A DNA stretch of 64,000 nt from Chamaea fasciata. Lineage: Eukaryota; Chordata; Aves; Passeriformes; Sylviidae. Positions 21,881-34,345 of this stretch are shown one piece after another. Position 1 is the first letter of the stretch. Every line of letters begins with the position of its first letter. The stretch lies in NCBI GenBank assembly GCA_029207755.1, contig JARCOQ010000005.1:50557563-50621562 (forward strand), read 5' to 3'. A program made the translations under genes and the position numbers. Under the pieces are notes generated by a model that was given only the letters and a program-made list of their open reading frames with translations, was not told where the DNA came from and did not search any database.

Positions 21881-23489
21881 GCTGTGACACATTCTGTGTT
21901 GTCTTCTTTTTCCCCATAACCTTGAAGTGTCTTAATTCATGGTGTGGGTGGACAGGCTCCTGTCCCCTGTTAAAATTAAGATGCTGGCAGCCCTGTCACT
22001 GTGCCTTTCCCTCTGGGAGCTGACCAGCACTCTGCTTCCTGGCAGGGGAGATTTCCCACATGTCCCTTTTTATGATGGAATCCACACTGGAACATGATGG
22101 AGAACACTGCTATTTTGGCGTTTCCCAGTTTTTCCTTTTCTTTCAATGGGGTAGGACACACAGTGTGCAGAGTTGTTAAGGTGGTTTTTCTTCTTTAGGA
22201 ACTTTTGCAAATGCTCTAAACATGTTTTAGTTTTCATTATGCTGTACATTCATATTCTGGTCTTGAGCTAGGTATCCTTTGGGATATGTTTATTCTGTAA
22301 TTAAGTTTTTCCAATTAATAGCTTAGTAGCTACTATAAGTTTTTGAGATGCCAGATGCTTATCCTGCAGCTGTAATTGGTATAGCTCAGGAGAAAAGCCT
22401 GCACCAGCTAGGTAAGAAGAAGAAAGTCTTTTCCTGTTTTAAAATTTGCAGGAGGTACTTGGAGTTTTGGTGAAAAAGCCATGGGGAAAAGTGCTTGTGA
22501 TCTGGTTAGATCTTGGAGATATAGAAACTTATCATCTACCATGCTCTTTATCACAGACTTATTACCAGTGTACATGCTTTCTGAAGTACCACTTTTTAGT
22601 TTTGTTTTATTGGGTGCTTTGTTTTGGTTTTTTTTGTTTCTTTTTTTAAAAATCTCATACTTTTCCTGGGTAGACTTTTTGGAGCCTGCAGTTTTGGCCA
22701 AAGATTTATTCTTCAAATGCTGTGGTCTATATTATGTCCAGTCAAGGAACAGCTGATAAGCTTGTCCTCGACTGAACACATTGGATGAGGCATCTAGGAA
22801 ACATAAGAATGAAAGTTAAAGTGATAGGTTGTCATAGATAGGAGTTACCCACCCCTGGGGGTTGCCAGAAATACAAATGCAGCAGCCCCACCCTCAGGCA
22901 GCTCCACACACCCCCTTCTGACAAAACAGCAATATACTCTGTCACTTGTTCCATTAAAATGTACAAAATTCAGCCTCAGATTCAAACTTTCAGGCCAAGT
23001 TATACAGAGGTCACTTGATTGTACCTGGCAGAATCAGTTCTCTATTACCTAGACAAATTTAGATAATCAAGTAATGGATCAGGACTTGATTAATTTGAAT
23101 TCTCACTAACCAGTGGTGGATGGGAATGAGGAATTCTTAATTGACCATTTGGTCTTTCCACCACTTTTGCCTTTTTGATATGAAGAATACCAGGATTTCT
23201 GGTGGGATTACATTTTTTCTCTCCCTAACTGTTGGAATGGGGAAGAGGGGCTTTTTCCCCCCCAGGTTACATTTTTCTGCCTTATTTCTTGAGAATGGGT
23301 CTTGCTCTTCCTGCATATAAAAACATGTTTGTGGTGTGTCTGTTAGGTAAGCACATTTCATTAAGTCCTCCTGACCTGTTTTAAGCTGCTGGCCAGGCTT
23401 CGGTGACTGTATCTGGCACAGGAAAGCTTGTGAGCTTCTCAGGTATGCACATCAATCTGAATAAATTCATCATGCAGCCTTACCAGCCA

Positions 23490-23815
23490 TGCAGGAGAAA
23501 GTCTTGAGCAACCTCATCTGAAATGCAGTGTTGACCTTGCTTTCAGGTTGGGTTGGATGACCTGCTGGTCTGAATTTTGGCAGAAGTTTTTGTTCTGTTT
23601 GGTGGATACAAACTTGTTGATAAAACCTACTCAAAATTCAGTGGCTTGCATATTCCTTGTCCATGGAAAATTTCCTTCTTTTCATGGCGTGTGACTGGAG
23701 AGCTTCTCAAGCCTTTTAGGACATGACTGTCTGAGAACTGTAATGTTTTGAAAATGACCTGGGCTGGATGACCTACTGTGTCTTTTCCAACCATAATTTC
23801 TATGACTCTGTAATT
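23490..23815 (+). mobile_element. CR1 3' end pieces
   Basis: Two plus-strand fragments resemble CR1 3' ends: 'ttgagcaacctcatctgaaa' through 'ttgggttggatgacctgctg', and again 'gctggatgacctactgtgtc' with 'ccaaccataatttctatgac' at about 23760-23815. They may be one copy with an insertion or two copies. Confidence 0.6.
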
Positions 23816-25974
23816 TTGAGGTTGACTTCTTGTTGCCCAATTTTACAGTTACTTAATTCCAGTATCGGGCATATTTCAAGAGACCACATTTAGTCATGGT
23901 AAGACTGTGTGGGTTGTTTTGTCTTTTTCTATTATTTTTCAAATCTTGAAGATTGTCAGCACTTAATGTATTCTTTCCTATTCCGGTGCCACAAATAATG
24001 TTCCTATTCTATGAGGAAAGAAAAGTCCGATTCCCCATTTTGAAATAGAAGGTTGATTAAAAGAACTTGCTCCCAAGTTTGGTGCAGTTCTAAGGAGAGG
24101 TGTTAGGCTACTTCTTTTATTTATTAGTACCAGAAGTGTATTTCCATCATGAGAATAAGGGATAGAATTGAGAAATTATGTATTTGGTCAGATTTTCAGC
24201 ATTGTTCTCAGTTACATTTATAATGAATTTTTAATACATTTTTAGAGCTAAATGCACATGTACTTTGAGGACTGTGAATGTCTTCAATTTCCTTTTCTAA
24301 ACAGTTCCTATAACATTGGTGTGGCCCTTCTCCCTGCAAAAGGCCCCCTTTTTATGCAAGAAGAGATGATATTTTAGGAAAGACATCTCCTAATAAAAAC
24401 TCTTGCACCAACACTCTTTGAAGAGAACCTCAGCCTTCGAGTATTTGAAGTGCCTTATATCAGCACCCCTCAGGATTTATTCCATGCTTTCTATCCTAAT
24501 CTGCTGCCTGCATATTTGTGATACGCACTGAGTTCCCCAGTTCCTGGTATTTTTAGACTTTTTTTTCCACAGCAAACAAAGCATAGAAACAAATGAGGAT
24601 TTCATTTGGAAACAGAAGTGCATGTATTTGTATGAATATATATTATACACACCCAAAGAGCAAACAAACAGAGCTAGAATTCTCTCACCTGGGGGAGAAT
24701 CACTTCTCCTGGAATTCCTGTGGGGTCTCTGAAAAATTGGAAATTGGAGGATTAACAGCTAGATTTGAGAACACTGTTAGTACTACGGAGACTCACTTGG
24801 AGTTTGTTTATCTTTTATTCCTTTGGAGTGACATGTGGAATAATTCATAAATAAATCATGCTCTTAGAGCCACAAAATGTTTAAAATTTGCGGGGTAAAG
24901 GTAATCTTAGGTCAGAATAGTCTTGGGATTGTTACCAGACTTAAAAAATTGTATATGAAATGCAATAAAAAAGATGATGGATTCAATAACAGGTTGCTTT
25001 CCAGTTTTTCTTCTGCCCTGCATTCTTTTTCTCTATCAAAAGTTCCATTTTATTTATGCATAGTTTCTTATAAATGTTCTTGAAGGAGAAATGGAAATCC
25101 TCGCATGTTTTCCTTACAGGGCCTTCTGTCTTTACTGCCTCAGGTCAGTGTTGTATTTGAAGAGAAATCAAAGTAGTTAAATCACTTCTTAGAACATGAT
25201 TTTTCATATTTTTGTTTGCCTTTTATTTTTTTAAGAGCCTCTCCATTTTAGCATGCCTTTCCAAAATTGCTTTAATTCCTGTTGAACTCCTCTGAACTTG
25301 TTCCAGTTTGTATTTTTAAAATACAGTGCTGAATGTACTTTCCCTGGTTGAGACATACCAGTTCTGAGACGATGGGAATAACATCTCATGCACTTTGTGG
25401 AGAAAATCTGCTTTGAAGGGACTTTGTGTAGAGCCTGTAAGACCTGTTGATGTGATACAGAGCGTACAGAGATAAAATAGGTTTGCCTTTCTAAAGGCTC
25501 CTTTTCTCCAGCTGGCTGCTGTGCCTGCTACCTGAACCCTGTGCTCTGCGGTGATTGTGTCAATCACCAGTCTGGTTTGGGTGGTTTTTCCTGGAATGTG
25601 GCATGAATACAGTGACATTCTCAGTTTGGGCTGTGTCCATCCTGTGCTGTCCACACAATCTCCATCCTTCATTTGTGCATACATGTTCTGTATTCTTGAG
25701 CTATGTATTAAAGCTCTGAATGTTGATAGAATGCATGAAGTCACCAATTAATCTACTTTTGACCAATTAACCTTTACACTGATGGGAAAAACACCCAACT
25801 ACCCTCTTTCCCTCTTGGAAAATGAGCCAGCACAAAACCCAACCAACACAAAGCCAACACAAAGCCTTGTGGTCCCTAAAAAGATACTTAGTTCTTATAC
25901 CACATGAGACTATTGAACAATAATTCAATTTTATGAAATATTTCTACTTACACTGTGGTAGTGATGATTTATCA

Positions 25975-26235
25975 CTGGATCACAGAATGGTTTGGGTTGG
26001 AAGGGACCTTAAAGATCACCCAGTCCCATGGACAGAGACACCTTCCACCAGACCACGTTGCTCAGAGCACCATCCAATGTGGCCTGGAACACTTCCAGGG
26101 ATGGGGCAGCCACAGCTTCTCTGGGAAACCGATGCCAGGGCCTCACCACCCTCACAGGGAACAATTTCTTCCTGATATCCAGTCTAAACCTACTCTCTTG
26201 TAAACAGTCCCTTTCCATCTTTTCTGCGGTAATAG
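25975..26235 (-). mobile_element. CR1 LINE 3' end
   Basis: Begins 'atcacagaatggtttgggtt' and contains 'gatggggcagccacagcttc', closely matching the CR1 copy that hosts the ERV (12945-13196). It is in the same orientation. Confidence 0.87.
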
Positions 26236-27400
26236 AAGTTTATCCAGCCTATAGACTCTTTTAACTGAAGTCAATTAGCTTTATAAACATTTTACCATCC
26301 TATAAAGACCATAAAGATGTTTTGGATCATCCTTCATTTACATATCAGAATTATAGATATATATATTTTGTTAATACTTAATACCTTTCTTTCAACAGCT
26401 TTGTATATCTTGAGTTACTTTCATTAGCTGAGTAACTTAGCCTGCCTTTTTTATAAAAGGAACTGCAATTTAACTATAAATATATCCAAATGCCACAGAA
26501 TTCAGGGCTACAAGTCAAAAATGCTGATCAGTTTGTAAAATCTTAATCAGCTCCTCCATGAAACCTAGGGACGGACCTCTGTGGTAGCAGAAAAATTTCC
26601 AGAAATTCACCGCAGTCTTGTCCCAAGCTGCAGTTTTTTCTGATGTTGCCAGACAGCTAAGAAGAGATGGGAAAAGCAGGAAATCTTTTTGGATTTAATC
26701 ACAGTGCTGATTTGGAAAAGCAACTTAAGAATGGAAAATATTTTTTATGCTTTAAATCATAAACACAAGATTATACAAGATCTACATGGTAGATCATGAC
26801 TGCATTAAGATAGGTTGTTTTCCTTATGAGGGAAGATAACCCTTTATTTTGTAATCTGGTGGTCAGAAATCCTATTTCCTGGACATATTTATTTGTTTAT
26901 TTTAAATATATATCCAGACTAGATTATTTGATGATTGTGGTACCATTTGTTTAGGTACTGGGGACCTTTTTGCTATACTTGAAATCTTTAGATGTAGCTT
27001 TTAGGTAACGTCTTCCTATTTTCCTCTGTGAGAAAGCTTTTCCTGCATTTTTGCTTTAAAATGATGTTGGACTATGTTTATGGGCAATGCTTGTGTTTTC
27101 CCCTGAAGTTATTCAAATTCTGTAGTAAAATACCCAATTTTTTGTATTCAACTTGATCAATAAAAAAGTGCTTCTTAAGTGAGATCTTGCAGTTCTTGGT
27201 CTTGCATCATCAGTGTGAAAAAGTTCTTATTTGAGACCCTTGATCTGTTTTAGGACTTAAAAATGATGGAGACTTCATGTAGTCTGCAGAGATGAGACTG
27301 GATGGAAGGACTGAATGCTCATTTCTGAGCGAGCGGGGGATGAGGTTATGAAAATGTTTTAAAATCAAGATTTCTTTTGTTTTCTAGTGCCTGCTGAAAG

Positions 27401-27430
27401 ATGGATGATGATGACTTTGGAGGATTTGAG
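27401..27430 (+). CDS. CCDC91: CCDC91 coding exon 1 (start codon, GGA-binding motif)
   Basis: CCDC91 (p56) is a coiled-coil accessory protein at the trans-Golgi network. It binds the GAE domains of GGA clathrin adaptors and supports sorting of lysosomal enzymes. This exon starts after an acceptor (TTTTCTAG, ending at 27387), has 13 nt of 5' UTR, and opens with an ATG in good context (A at -3, G at +4). It encodes MDDDDFGGFE, residues 1-10, and ends at a GT donor. The FGGF core with acidic flanks is the short hydrophobic GAE-binding motif known for this protein. The next five exons join in perfect phase to give residues 1-206, and the C-terminal coiled coil lies outside the window. Confidence 0.95.
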
Positions 27431-27535
27431 GTATGCTGTTTGGATAACTTTGCTTTGAAATTTAACTATTTTCAACTATTTTATGGACATTTATAGCATT
27501 TTGTAAAATATGTAACAGTTTCTTCTTGTTTCCAG

Positions 27536-27614
27536 GCAGCAGAGAGTTATGAGTTTGGAAATGGTGAAAAGCAGACCACATCTCCTGCTATTGCTTGGGC
27601 AGCATTTCCTGCAG
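27536..27614 (+). CDS. CCDC91: CCDC91 coding exon 2
   Basis: 79 nt after a short 105-bp intron, with a TTTCCAG acceptor and a GTATTG donor, encoding residues 11-36 plus the first base of codon 37. It contains QTTSPAI and WAAFPA, conserved blocks of the vertebrate protein in its acidic, probably unstructured N-terminus. The exon ends in phase 1, matched by the two bases that begin the next exon. Confidence 0.94.
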
Positions 27615-30600
27615 GTATTGACGGAATCATTGTAAAAAATCTTAATATTCTATTCCTGTCCTTATGTATTCACTGTAAAGATTAGTGCTTAGAAGGCTGT
27701 ATACAATAAAAAAATGCACAATAAAAGAATAGCCAGCAGTCAAGACTTGAGCCTAAGAATATTCCTGAGTAATTATTTTGGGAAGCTGCACTTCTCAAAG
27801 TTAAACTTTGTTGAGGAATAAAAGAGAAATTCAGTTTATACAGTAGAAAAAGAGTGGAACTTCTACATTCGAAGGTTATTCTTTACTTGAATTTACTTTG
27901 AGTGTGGAAGATCTGTTGCAAATTGTGGTAAAACAGAAAAAGTTAAAAATAGGATCGTAATGAAATCTTTTACTTGCTTTGGGGAAGAGGGGAGAGATGA
28001 GAATGATCTTTTTTACTTAAGCCATTTATATAGTTGAAAAATATATTACATATTCTTTATCTCAAGCAGAAGCAGAAACATTAGGGAACTATTTTGTAAA
28101 TTTATACAAGTGCCTGGTGCCTGTCTGGATTTCAGGAAATTGATAAAAGTTTATTGATAATTGTATATTATCAGTAGAAATAAAAGATTATGGAGGTGTT
28201 ACTGATTTTGTTGTGATCTAGATTTTACTCTTTTCAAAAAATGAAACAGCACTTTTTCAGCATCAGGGGGAAAAATAACCAACAACCCACACTTTATTGT
28301 TATGCAGAATAAATTATGCAAAATAGTTGATTTTTCCCAACATGAGGTCTCTATCAATCGTGTTCTTAAAATTTTTTATTAATTTATTTCTGCTTTCATC
28401 TATTACAGAATGATTAGTTTTATTTGTCATTGAAACAGAGGAAAACAAATACTGAGGAAATGTTATTTTTCCAAATAACTTTATTATTCATCTTGTCATT
28501 TTGACTGATATTTAAAATTATTTCTTAAATTCAGTAGCATGTCTTATGTGTTTAATAAATTAAATCCAGTATAACTGTGCAGTGTCTGTCAGTGAAGTCC
28601 ATTTAAAATTCTGTAAGGTGTATAGAATTGAAATTATTTGTACATAACACTGAAGTTTTTTGTATGATTTTAAGTGACACAGAAGTCGTAGGGTAAGTTA
28701 TATCAAGGTATTTTAAGCATTTCAAAATTAGAGGAAAACTCCTGCATTCTGGATATTTTATTACTGTAAAATCTTTATGTGACTTTTTCATGCAAATATT
28801 GCTATGAATAAATTAGTTTATTGCCATAGACAAGGTTTTAATAGTATGGTCAAGTGCTTCCTGGGCATTGACTTGTAGGTCGATGTTTTTAGAAACAGAA
28901 ATAACTGAATTGTCTCCCCAATGTTATCTATATAGAAAGATGTTCTTGTCTTACCCTAGAAATTTCTCAGTAAGGCTTGCTGAAAAATTCAAGTGTATTA
29001 TAGAGCTATTGAGGTGATAGTGATAAATTTGGGGGGTGACACCATTGTATACACCCAAGATTTGATGAACTTTCCAGAGGAGGAATTACTAATGAATTTC
29101 CTACATATCAGATGTTTGGAAGTTATAAAACAAAACACTGAAGCCTGTGGCCATGTTTTTCAGTGTGCAGGCAGAATTCAGAAATCATTTCTAAGGCCTC
29201 AATGGTGATTTCAGTGCAAATTTGTCCTTGAAATTGGTCTTGGACTTCTTACGATCTTTCTGATAGTATGGACCATGTGGCTGTAGATTTAAAATCTTAG
29301 AGTAGTAGATGTAATTACCTTTCTTCTAGAATAGTTTGGCTTTGGAAGAATAAAATGTGAGGAAGAGCTTTATGCTGTGAGTTACCAGAAATCATCTTGA
29401 GAGTGGATCAGAATGATTTTTCCCACTGTGGACACAAAACCAGTTTTTAACTCAATCTTTCTACCTGAATATTACTTTTAACTGAAAATGTCCAGGGATA
29501 GAGTTTTCAGTGTATACAGTCTAATTGAAAATGTCCTTGTGTTGTAATATCAAGACAAGGGGAGTTGAGGAAGGGAGTTTAATTTTGTTTCTTGGGTTTT
29601 TTATTTTTAACAGCTGAAGCCTACATGTAGGGGAACTGTGCTGCAAGTAGTTTGCAACATTCTACAAAAACATGTCAGATAATTATTATATGGTCTTTTG
29701 CTCAGAGCCCTGCTGACATATCACTTCTTAACTGATGGATGTAAGTAACATCCAATTAGTAAATATTGCCCATGTGGAACATTTGATATTTGATGTCTTC
29801 ATTCTGAAAGTCAGTATGAAAGATAAGACTCAATGGGATGTTGATTTAACAGTTCATGTTCATCCACTTGGTTTTGTTTTCAGAATTTCTGATCCCCCAC
29901 GGAATTTTAATAATGGCTTGAGCTTCATTACCAGCATAAAGACACAGAATTTTCCTTGCATTAGCAAGATTGCAGGCTGTCCCTGATCTCTGCTTATATT
30001 AACAAACTGCGTGGTTCTGGCAGTTCTTACATACAAACCTATGCCAGGATATTCTTAATATTGGGAAGCCAGGGTTTCAGAAATTAATAGATACTTTTTA
30101 AGTCCAGTTCTGGCAATAACTTATATCTGCATCTTATTTCAGCCTTTTTTGGTGCATAACTTTCGATATACCTGTAATGGAGCGTATGCTTCTTTGCTCT
30201 ATAGTGCTGCGGCTCTGACCAATGACCAATAAATTTATTTGGAAATTTATCAGGGCTATCAGACTTAACCTGTTGGAGGCAGGTCAGGTAGCTCCAGCAG
30301 AGGCATGTTTTTGTTTCAGGGGTTGTGAAACTGTTCCATCATGGTAACTAAGACATGGTAAGCAGGAGTGATTTAGAGGTTCTCTTTATAAGTGAATTTT
30401 GAGCTGAACTAAAATGCGATTTCACCAGTATATACACAAGAGGAATTAATTAAGAGAGCTTGAATTACAGACATAGCACATGTAATTCTAGGAATGTCTA
30501 ATTTATGAATCTTTAGGATTGCTGAAAAGTGAAAAGAAGGTTTTGTAAAAAAAGATGTTTGAATGATACCTTGGAGAGTTGCCACCTTTTCTTGTCCTCT

Positions 30601-32644
30601 GCAAGGTCATGTGTTTAGTTGAAAATTTTACACCACAATATTCAGAAGTGCTCACCAGTTGTTGCTCCTCATTTCCTAGGTTTCATTTTTACAACTTAAG
30701 GAGTAGGGATTTTGTTTCTGGGGGTTTGTTTGTTTGTTTGTTGTTTTTTTTTCCCCTTCAAGATGCTAAGCATTAATACTCATTCATATTCATTACTATA
30801 ATTAGAACTACTGAAAGCTCCACCTGATTGTAGAAGATTGCATGTAAAACTCCACTACCTGAAAAATGGAGTTTTATCTCTAGGATTGGACACCCCAAAA
30901 TATGTGAATGCCTCAAGCTCTAATCTCAGCAAGTCTACATTCCTCATATGTGCCCAGTCTCCATGGCTGTTTTGACTTTTGTGATAAATTATTTATATGT
31001 GAATTATGCCTGTGCTGTGGTAATCCTCACCAAAGGTTGAGCACTCTCATCACAAGGATCACACTCAGTTTTTCCGTGTGAGTTGACAGTTTTAGTAAGA
31101 GAACCACTTGCTTGCTTGGTCAGAAATTGCCTGGTACATTATTTCAGCTATTTTTCCATCAGATGGAAATTGATTTAAAACTGAGACTCAGGGCATTAAG
31201 TGATAGCATAAAGCTGAGACTTCAGTGTTTGTTTTGATACAAAAAAATCATCTTCTATGTCACTTCACTGCCACTTGAACTAACAGAGTAGGTAATTGTT
31301 ACAGGAAGCTGCCTTTGAAAGCAGACATTTGGAATGGGAAGGGAGTTTTATCCTAAGGTACCTAAAAGAAAGCCCAAAAAGTCCCTTTTCCTGTTCTGGA
31401 GAAGAGTTAACTACTAAAATGCAGTTACCTAAACTGGTTTCTGTTCTGTTTGCTGAAGTACTCTGCTCCAGGCTTTTCAGCCAAGTTTCCATCTTCTCCT
31501 GAGCTGTGATTTTTTTTCCTATTTTTTTGGCCGTGTCTAAATCTACGATCATTGCAGTTACCCTACTGATACCTTTCTCCCTCATGGTCTATTTTCTTTT
31601 CGTTCAATGAGGTTTGCATGTTCCTCTATGTTACACTTGAATCCTAGAACTGGGAGCTGAAGAAGATAAAGAGTGAGTGCTTGGATTCAAGGATTACTGT
31701 GTCCTTTTGAATTCATTGGGGCCAGTTGTACACACTGGTTTGTGCTGAGTACTTCTGCAGTATTTTTCCGGAGGCTGAGCCTTGCTCCAGGCTAGTGGTA
31801 TCTTTTACATGTTGCCAGAGTTGTAATAATAATGGGAGCTGCTTTTTCTGAAACAATTGGATGTGCTTTTTTTTTGCCCACTGCAAAGACACACCTGGAG
31901 CTGACCTTGTCAGAGTTTGCAGGATTTTGCTGTTAAATTAAAAATGTAGGCAGAACTTTCTCTTTTTCTTTCTTTTTGTTTAGTTTGTTTAGTTTATGTC
32001 TTTTTTAAAAACAAGACTTTCTGTTGTGCCAGGTTGGTAATGCTGATCCACTGTTCAGGGTTTTTATGGCATAACTGGAATTTGGTATGGAAGAGCTCTC
32101 AGTCCAGTTAAGTTTTATTAGCTGGAGACTTACTTACTTTGTTGTCTTTTTATCTCTTATAAAATATTAAGCTGCTGTATCATACGTCTTGGCAAGCTGT
32201 TTGAATGTGGCTTCTAATACAGTTGTGGATTTTTTAACTTTTAAAATGTATAAAACTTGGGAAATTATAAGTATAGTTTTCCAGTTGACTGAAACTGATT
32301 AAAGATCATGCTGAGGCTGACGGGCTGTGTGAATCAAAAGTGACAGAGTTAAAAGGGATACTTTTGAGAGCTGTTGTCATGTAAAACCTCTGTGTGAATT
32401 AAAAGTCTCAAAGTATTGTGACTACCATTTTCAATTTCCTTACATTGAAAACTACTATGGTTTTTACTACTGAAAAACACAGGCAGTTTGTGTGGAATTA
32501 CTCTTCAGTGCAATCGGATTATAAGAGGTATATAACCATACATTGGTATGACTAGACTTGTGATAGATTTTACAAGGTATGGACTCCAGAAACAGAACTA
32601 ACTTTTGGGTTGTTCTTCATATTATGTGTGTTTTCTGTTTCAAG
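27615..32644 (+). other. CCDC91 intron 2
   Basis: A 5.0-kb AT-rich intron bounded by GTATTG and a TTTCAAG acceptor. I see no further exon or transposon in it. Short open frames (for example 28993-29208, 29735-29986) have no recognisable content. Confidence 0.8.
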
Positions 32645-32802
32645 TACCTGAAGTCCATAGATCTACTGATGTTCTCCTGGAGCGCTCTGTGCCTTCTTCC
32701 TGCCTGGTTCCTTCTGACTCCTTCATTTTATCAAGTGATAATGTGGCAACAGCTATTCAAACAGGCAAGAGTGTGATAAATCCAGCTCTTCCTGAAGTAC
32801 AG
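32645..32802 (+). CDS. CCDC91: CCDC91 coding exon 3
   Basis: 158 nt encoding the rest of codon 37 and residues 38-89. It starts after TTTCAAG and ends CAG before GTAAAC. The product is Ser/Thr-rich and low in conservation (PEVHRSTDVLLERSVPSSC... to ALPEVQ), matching the variable linker of the protein. It is recognised by position and phase between the conserved exons and by the weak pattern of serines, not by strong identity. Confidence 0.85.
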
Positions 32803-33199
32803 GTAAACCCACAATATTTGAGCTTCAGTGAAGAAACTCAATGTATTAAATGTCAATGTCTCATCTTCCCTGTACACATTTAGGTTGAAATGCTTTTTAA
32901 GGGCAAAAGGTCCTTGGATTTCTGTGATGCAGGCTTTGAAGTAAAATGATTTTGAAAGTATTTATGAAACCTGTAACTGAGAGAAACCCTACTGCTTTGG
33001 TATGAACTGCAAGAGAGAGAACTGTGTTAGAAATATTAAAGGCATGCTGATGGTGTTGAGCATACATGAGTGAAACATCAGCAGGAGAGGTCTCTCAAAA
33101 AAACGCTACTGTTAAAGCTGAAAAGATTAAAACTGTAGTTGTATGTTGTACTTACATGTTTTCTCAAGTTGTTTTAGGACTAGGTTTTAGGATTTTCAA

Positions 33200-33305
33200 G
33201 GATGGGGCTTGGAGTGACCTGGTCTAGTGGAAGGTGTTCTGTCCCTGCCAGGGTGTTGGAATGAGATGTTCTTGAAGGTCCTTTCCAACCCAAACCATTC
33301 TGTGA
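33200..33305 (+). mobile_element. CR1 3' end fragment
   Basis: Reads 'gacctggtctagtggaaggt', 'gtccctgccagggtgttgga' and 'tcctttccaacccaaaccat' followed by 'tctgtgatta', the classic avian CR1 3' terminus. Confidence 0.88.
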
Positions 33306-34194
33306 TTAGAGAATTTACATTTAATCTCTACTTAATTAGAATCAAATTAATTTTATGGAGGTTGCATTTTATTTTGTTTTATTTTATTTTTTCCCCATTA
33401 CTTTTAAACTTGGGGTTTTGGGGGTTTTTTTGGTGGTCTGACAGAGTCCTAGTTGTGGGGTCTTAATCTCTCCCTGTGGCTGCAGTGCTGCTGAGAACTG
33501 ATCCTTATTTCTTTCTGGGGTGTGAAAATGTTTAGTTCTTAACTAAACAACCAAGTGAACAAGGAAGGGAAAAGACTTTCTCCCTGAGATTATCACAAGA
33601 ATTCTATCAGAATCTCAAGAGCTGCTGCAGCTGAGACTTTAATACATTTACCCTTCGGAGTTTTTTATTGCCATTAGTTGCAGTGACCCCCATTTCAATA
33701 TGTTAATTCATTGTAAACTTCCTTGTTTCAGCATGCAGGGTAGTATATGCTTGAATTAGAAAATGCTCTTGCCTCACTGTGAGGCTTTTTGACAATTTGG
33801 GCTAATTGTCAACCCTCCTGTTTTCAGCACTTCCTTGGTTTCTTATTCTTCAGGTAGGCTCATCAAGTCTTAAGGCTGTGCCTGGTGTAAGCAGAATTTC
33901 ATGATTAAGTCAGATTTTCATTTTCTGATAATTAAAAAGCATTTCTTTAGAGCTGTTTAAACAACATGCACAAAAAACAGGTTTACTTTAACTGAGTCTT
34001 ATTCTTTTCCTTAGAGGAGCATCTGTATGTTGGCACTTCCAGAAAGACTGTGGCACCAATTGGGAATTAATTAATTAATTAGTTACCATTTTGTGTTTCT
34101 TCCCAGGCTAATGTTTTGGGGAAAGCCTATGAAAAGTGAAGAAAAGCTGTGCCCAGATGTAAATGATATCAAAGAAATTTATAAATCCAAAAGT

Positions 34195-34345
34195 ATGGGG
34201 GTTTTTATTTGTTTTTGTTTGTTTGTTTGTTTTTGCTTTTGCTGTTTTTTTGGGGGGGGTTTTGTTTGTTTGGGGTTTTTTGTTGTTTTTTGGGGGTTTT
34301 TTTCTGTTTGTTTTGTTTTGTTTGTTTTTTGTTTTTTTTTTAATC
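34195..34345. repeat. G/T-only low-complexity tract
   Basis: Almost no A or C for about 150 bases on the + strand, with G runs of 8, 4 and 5 separated by T runs. The frames through it (Phe/Gly-rich plus, Lys/Asn-rich minus) are artefacts. Confidence 0.85.

Larger units (their letters stand above)
19481..27387. other. Non-coding stretch upstream of the CCDC91 start exon
   Basis: No gene was recognised. It contains a long TA/TTTA tract (20111-20282), a CR1 remnant near 21770-21880 (minus), CR1 3' pieces at 23490-23815 (plus) and a CR1 3' end at 25975-26235 (minus). The end of the stretch (27371-27387) is a pyrimidine-rich tract leading to TAG, the acceptor of the CCDC91 start exon, so at least the right part is intron. 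Confidence 0.65.

Noticed and set aside
25316..25747. 143-codon minus-strand frame
   Set aside because: No recognisable domain, no splice context and no matching gene expected here. Probably chance, though slightly GC-richer than its surroundings.
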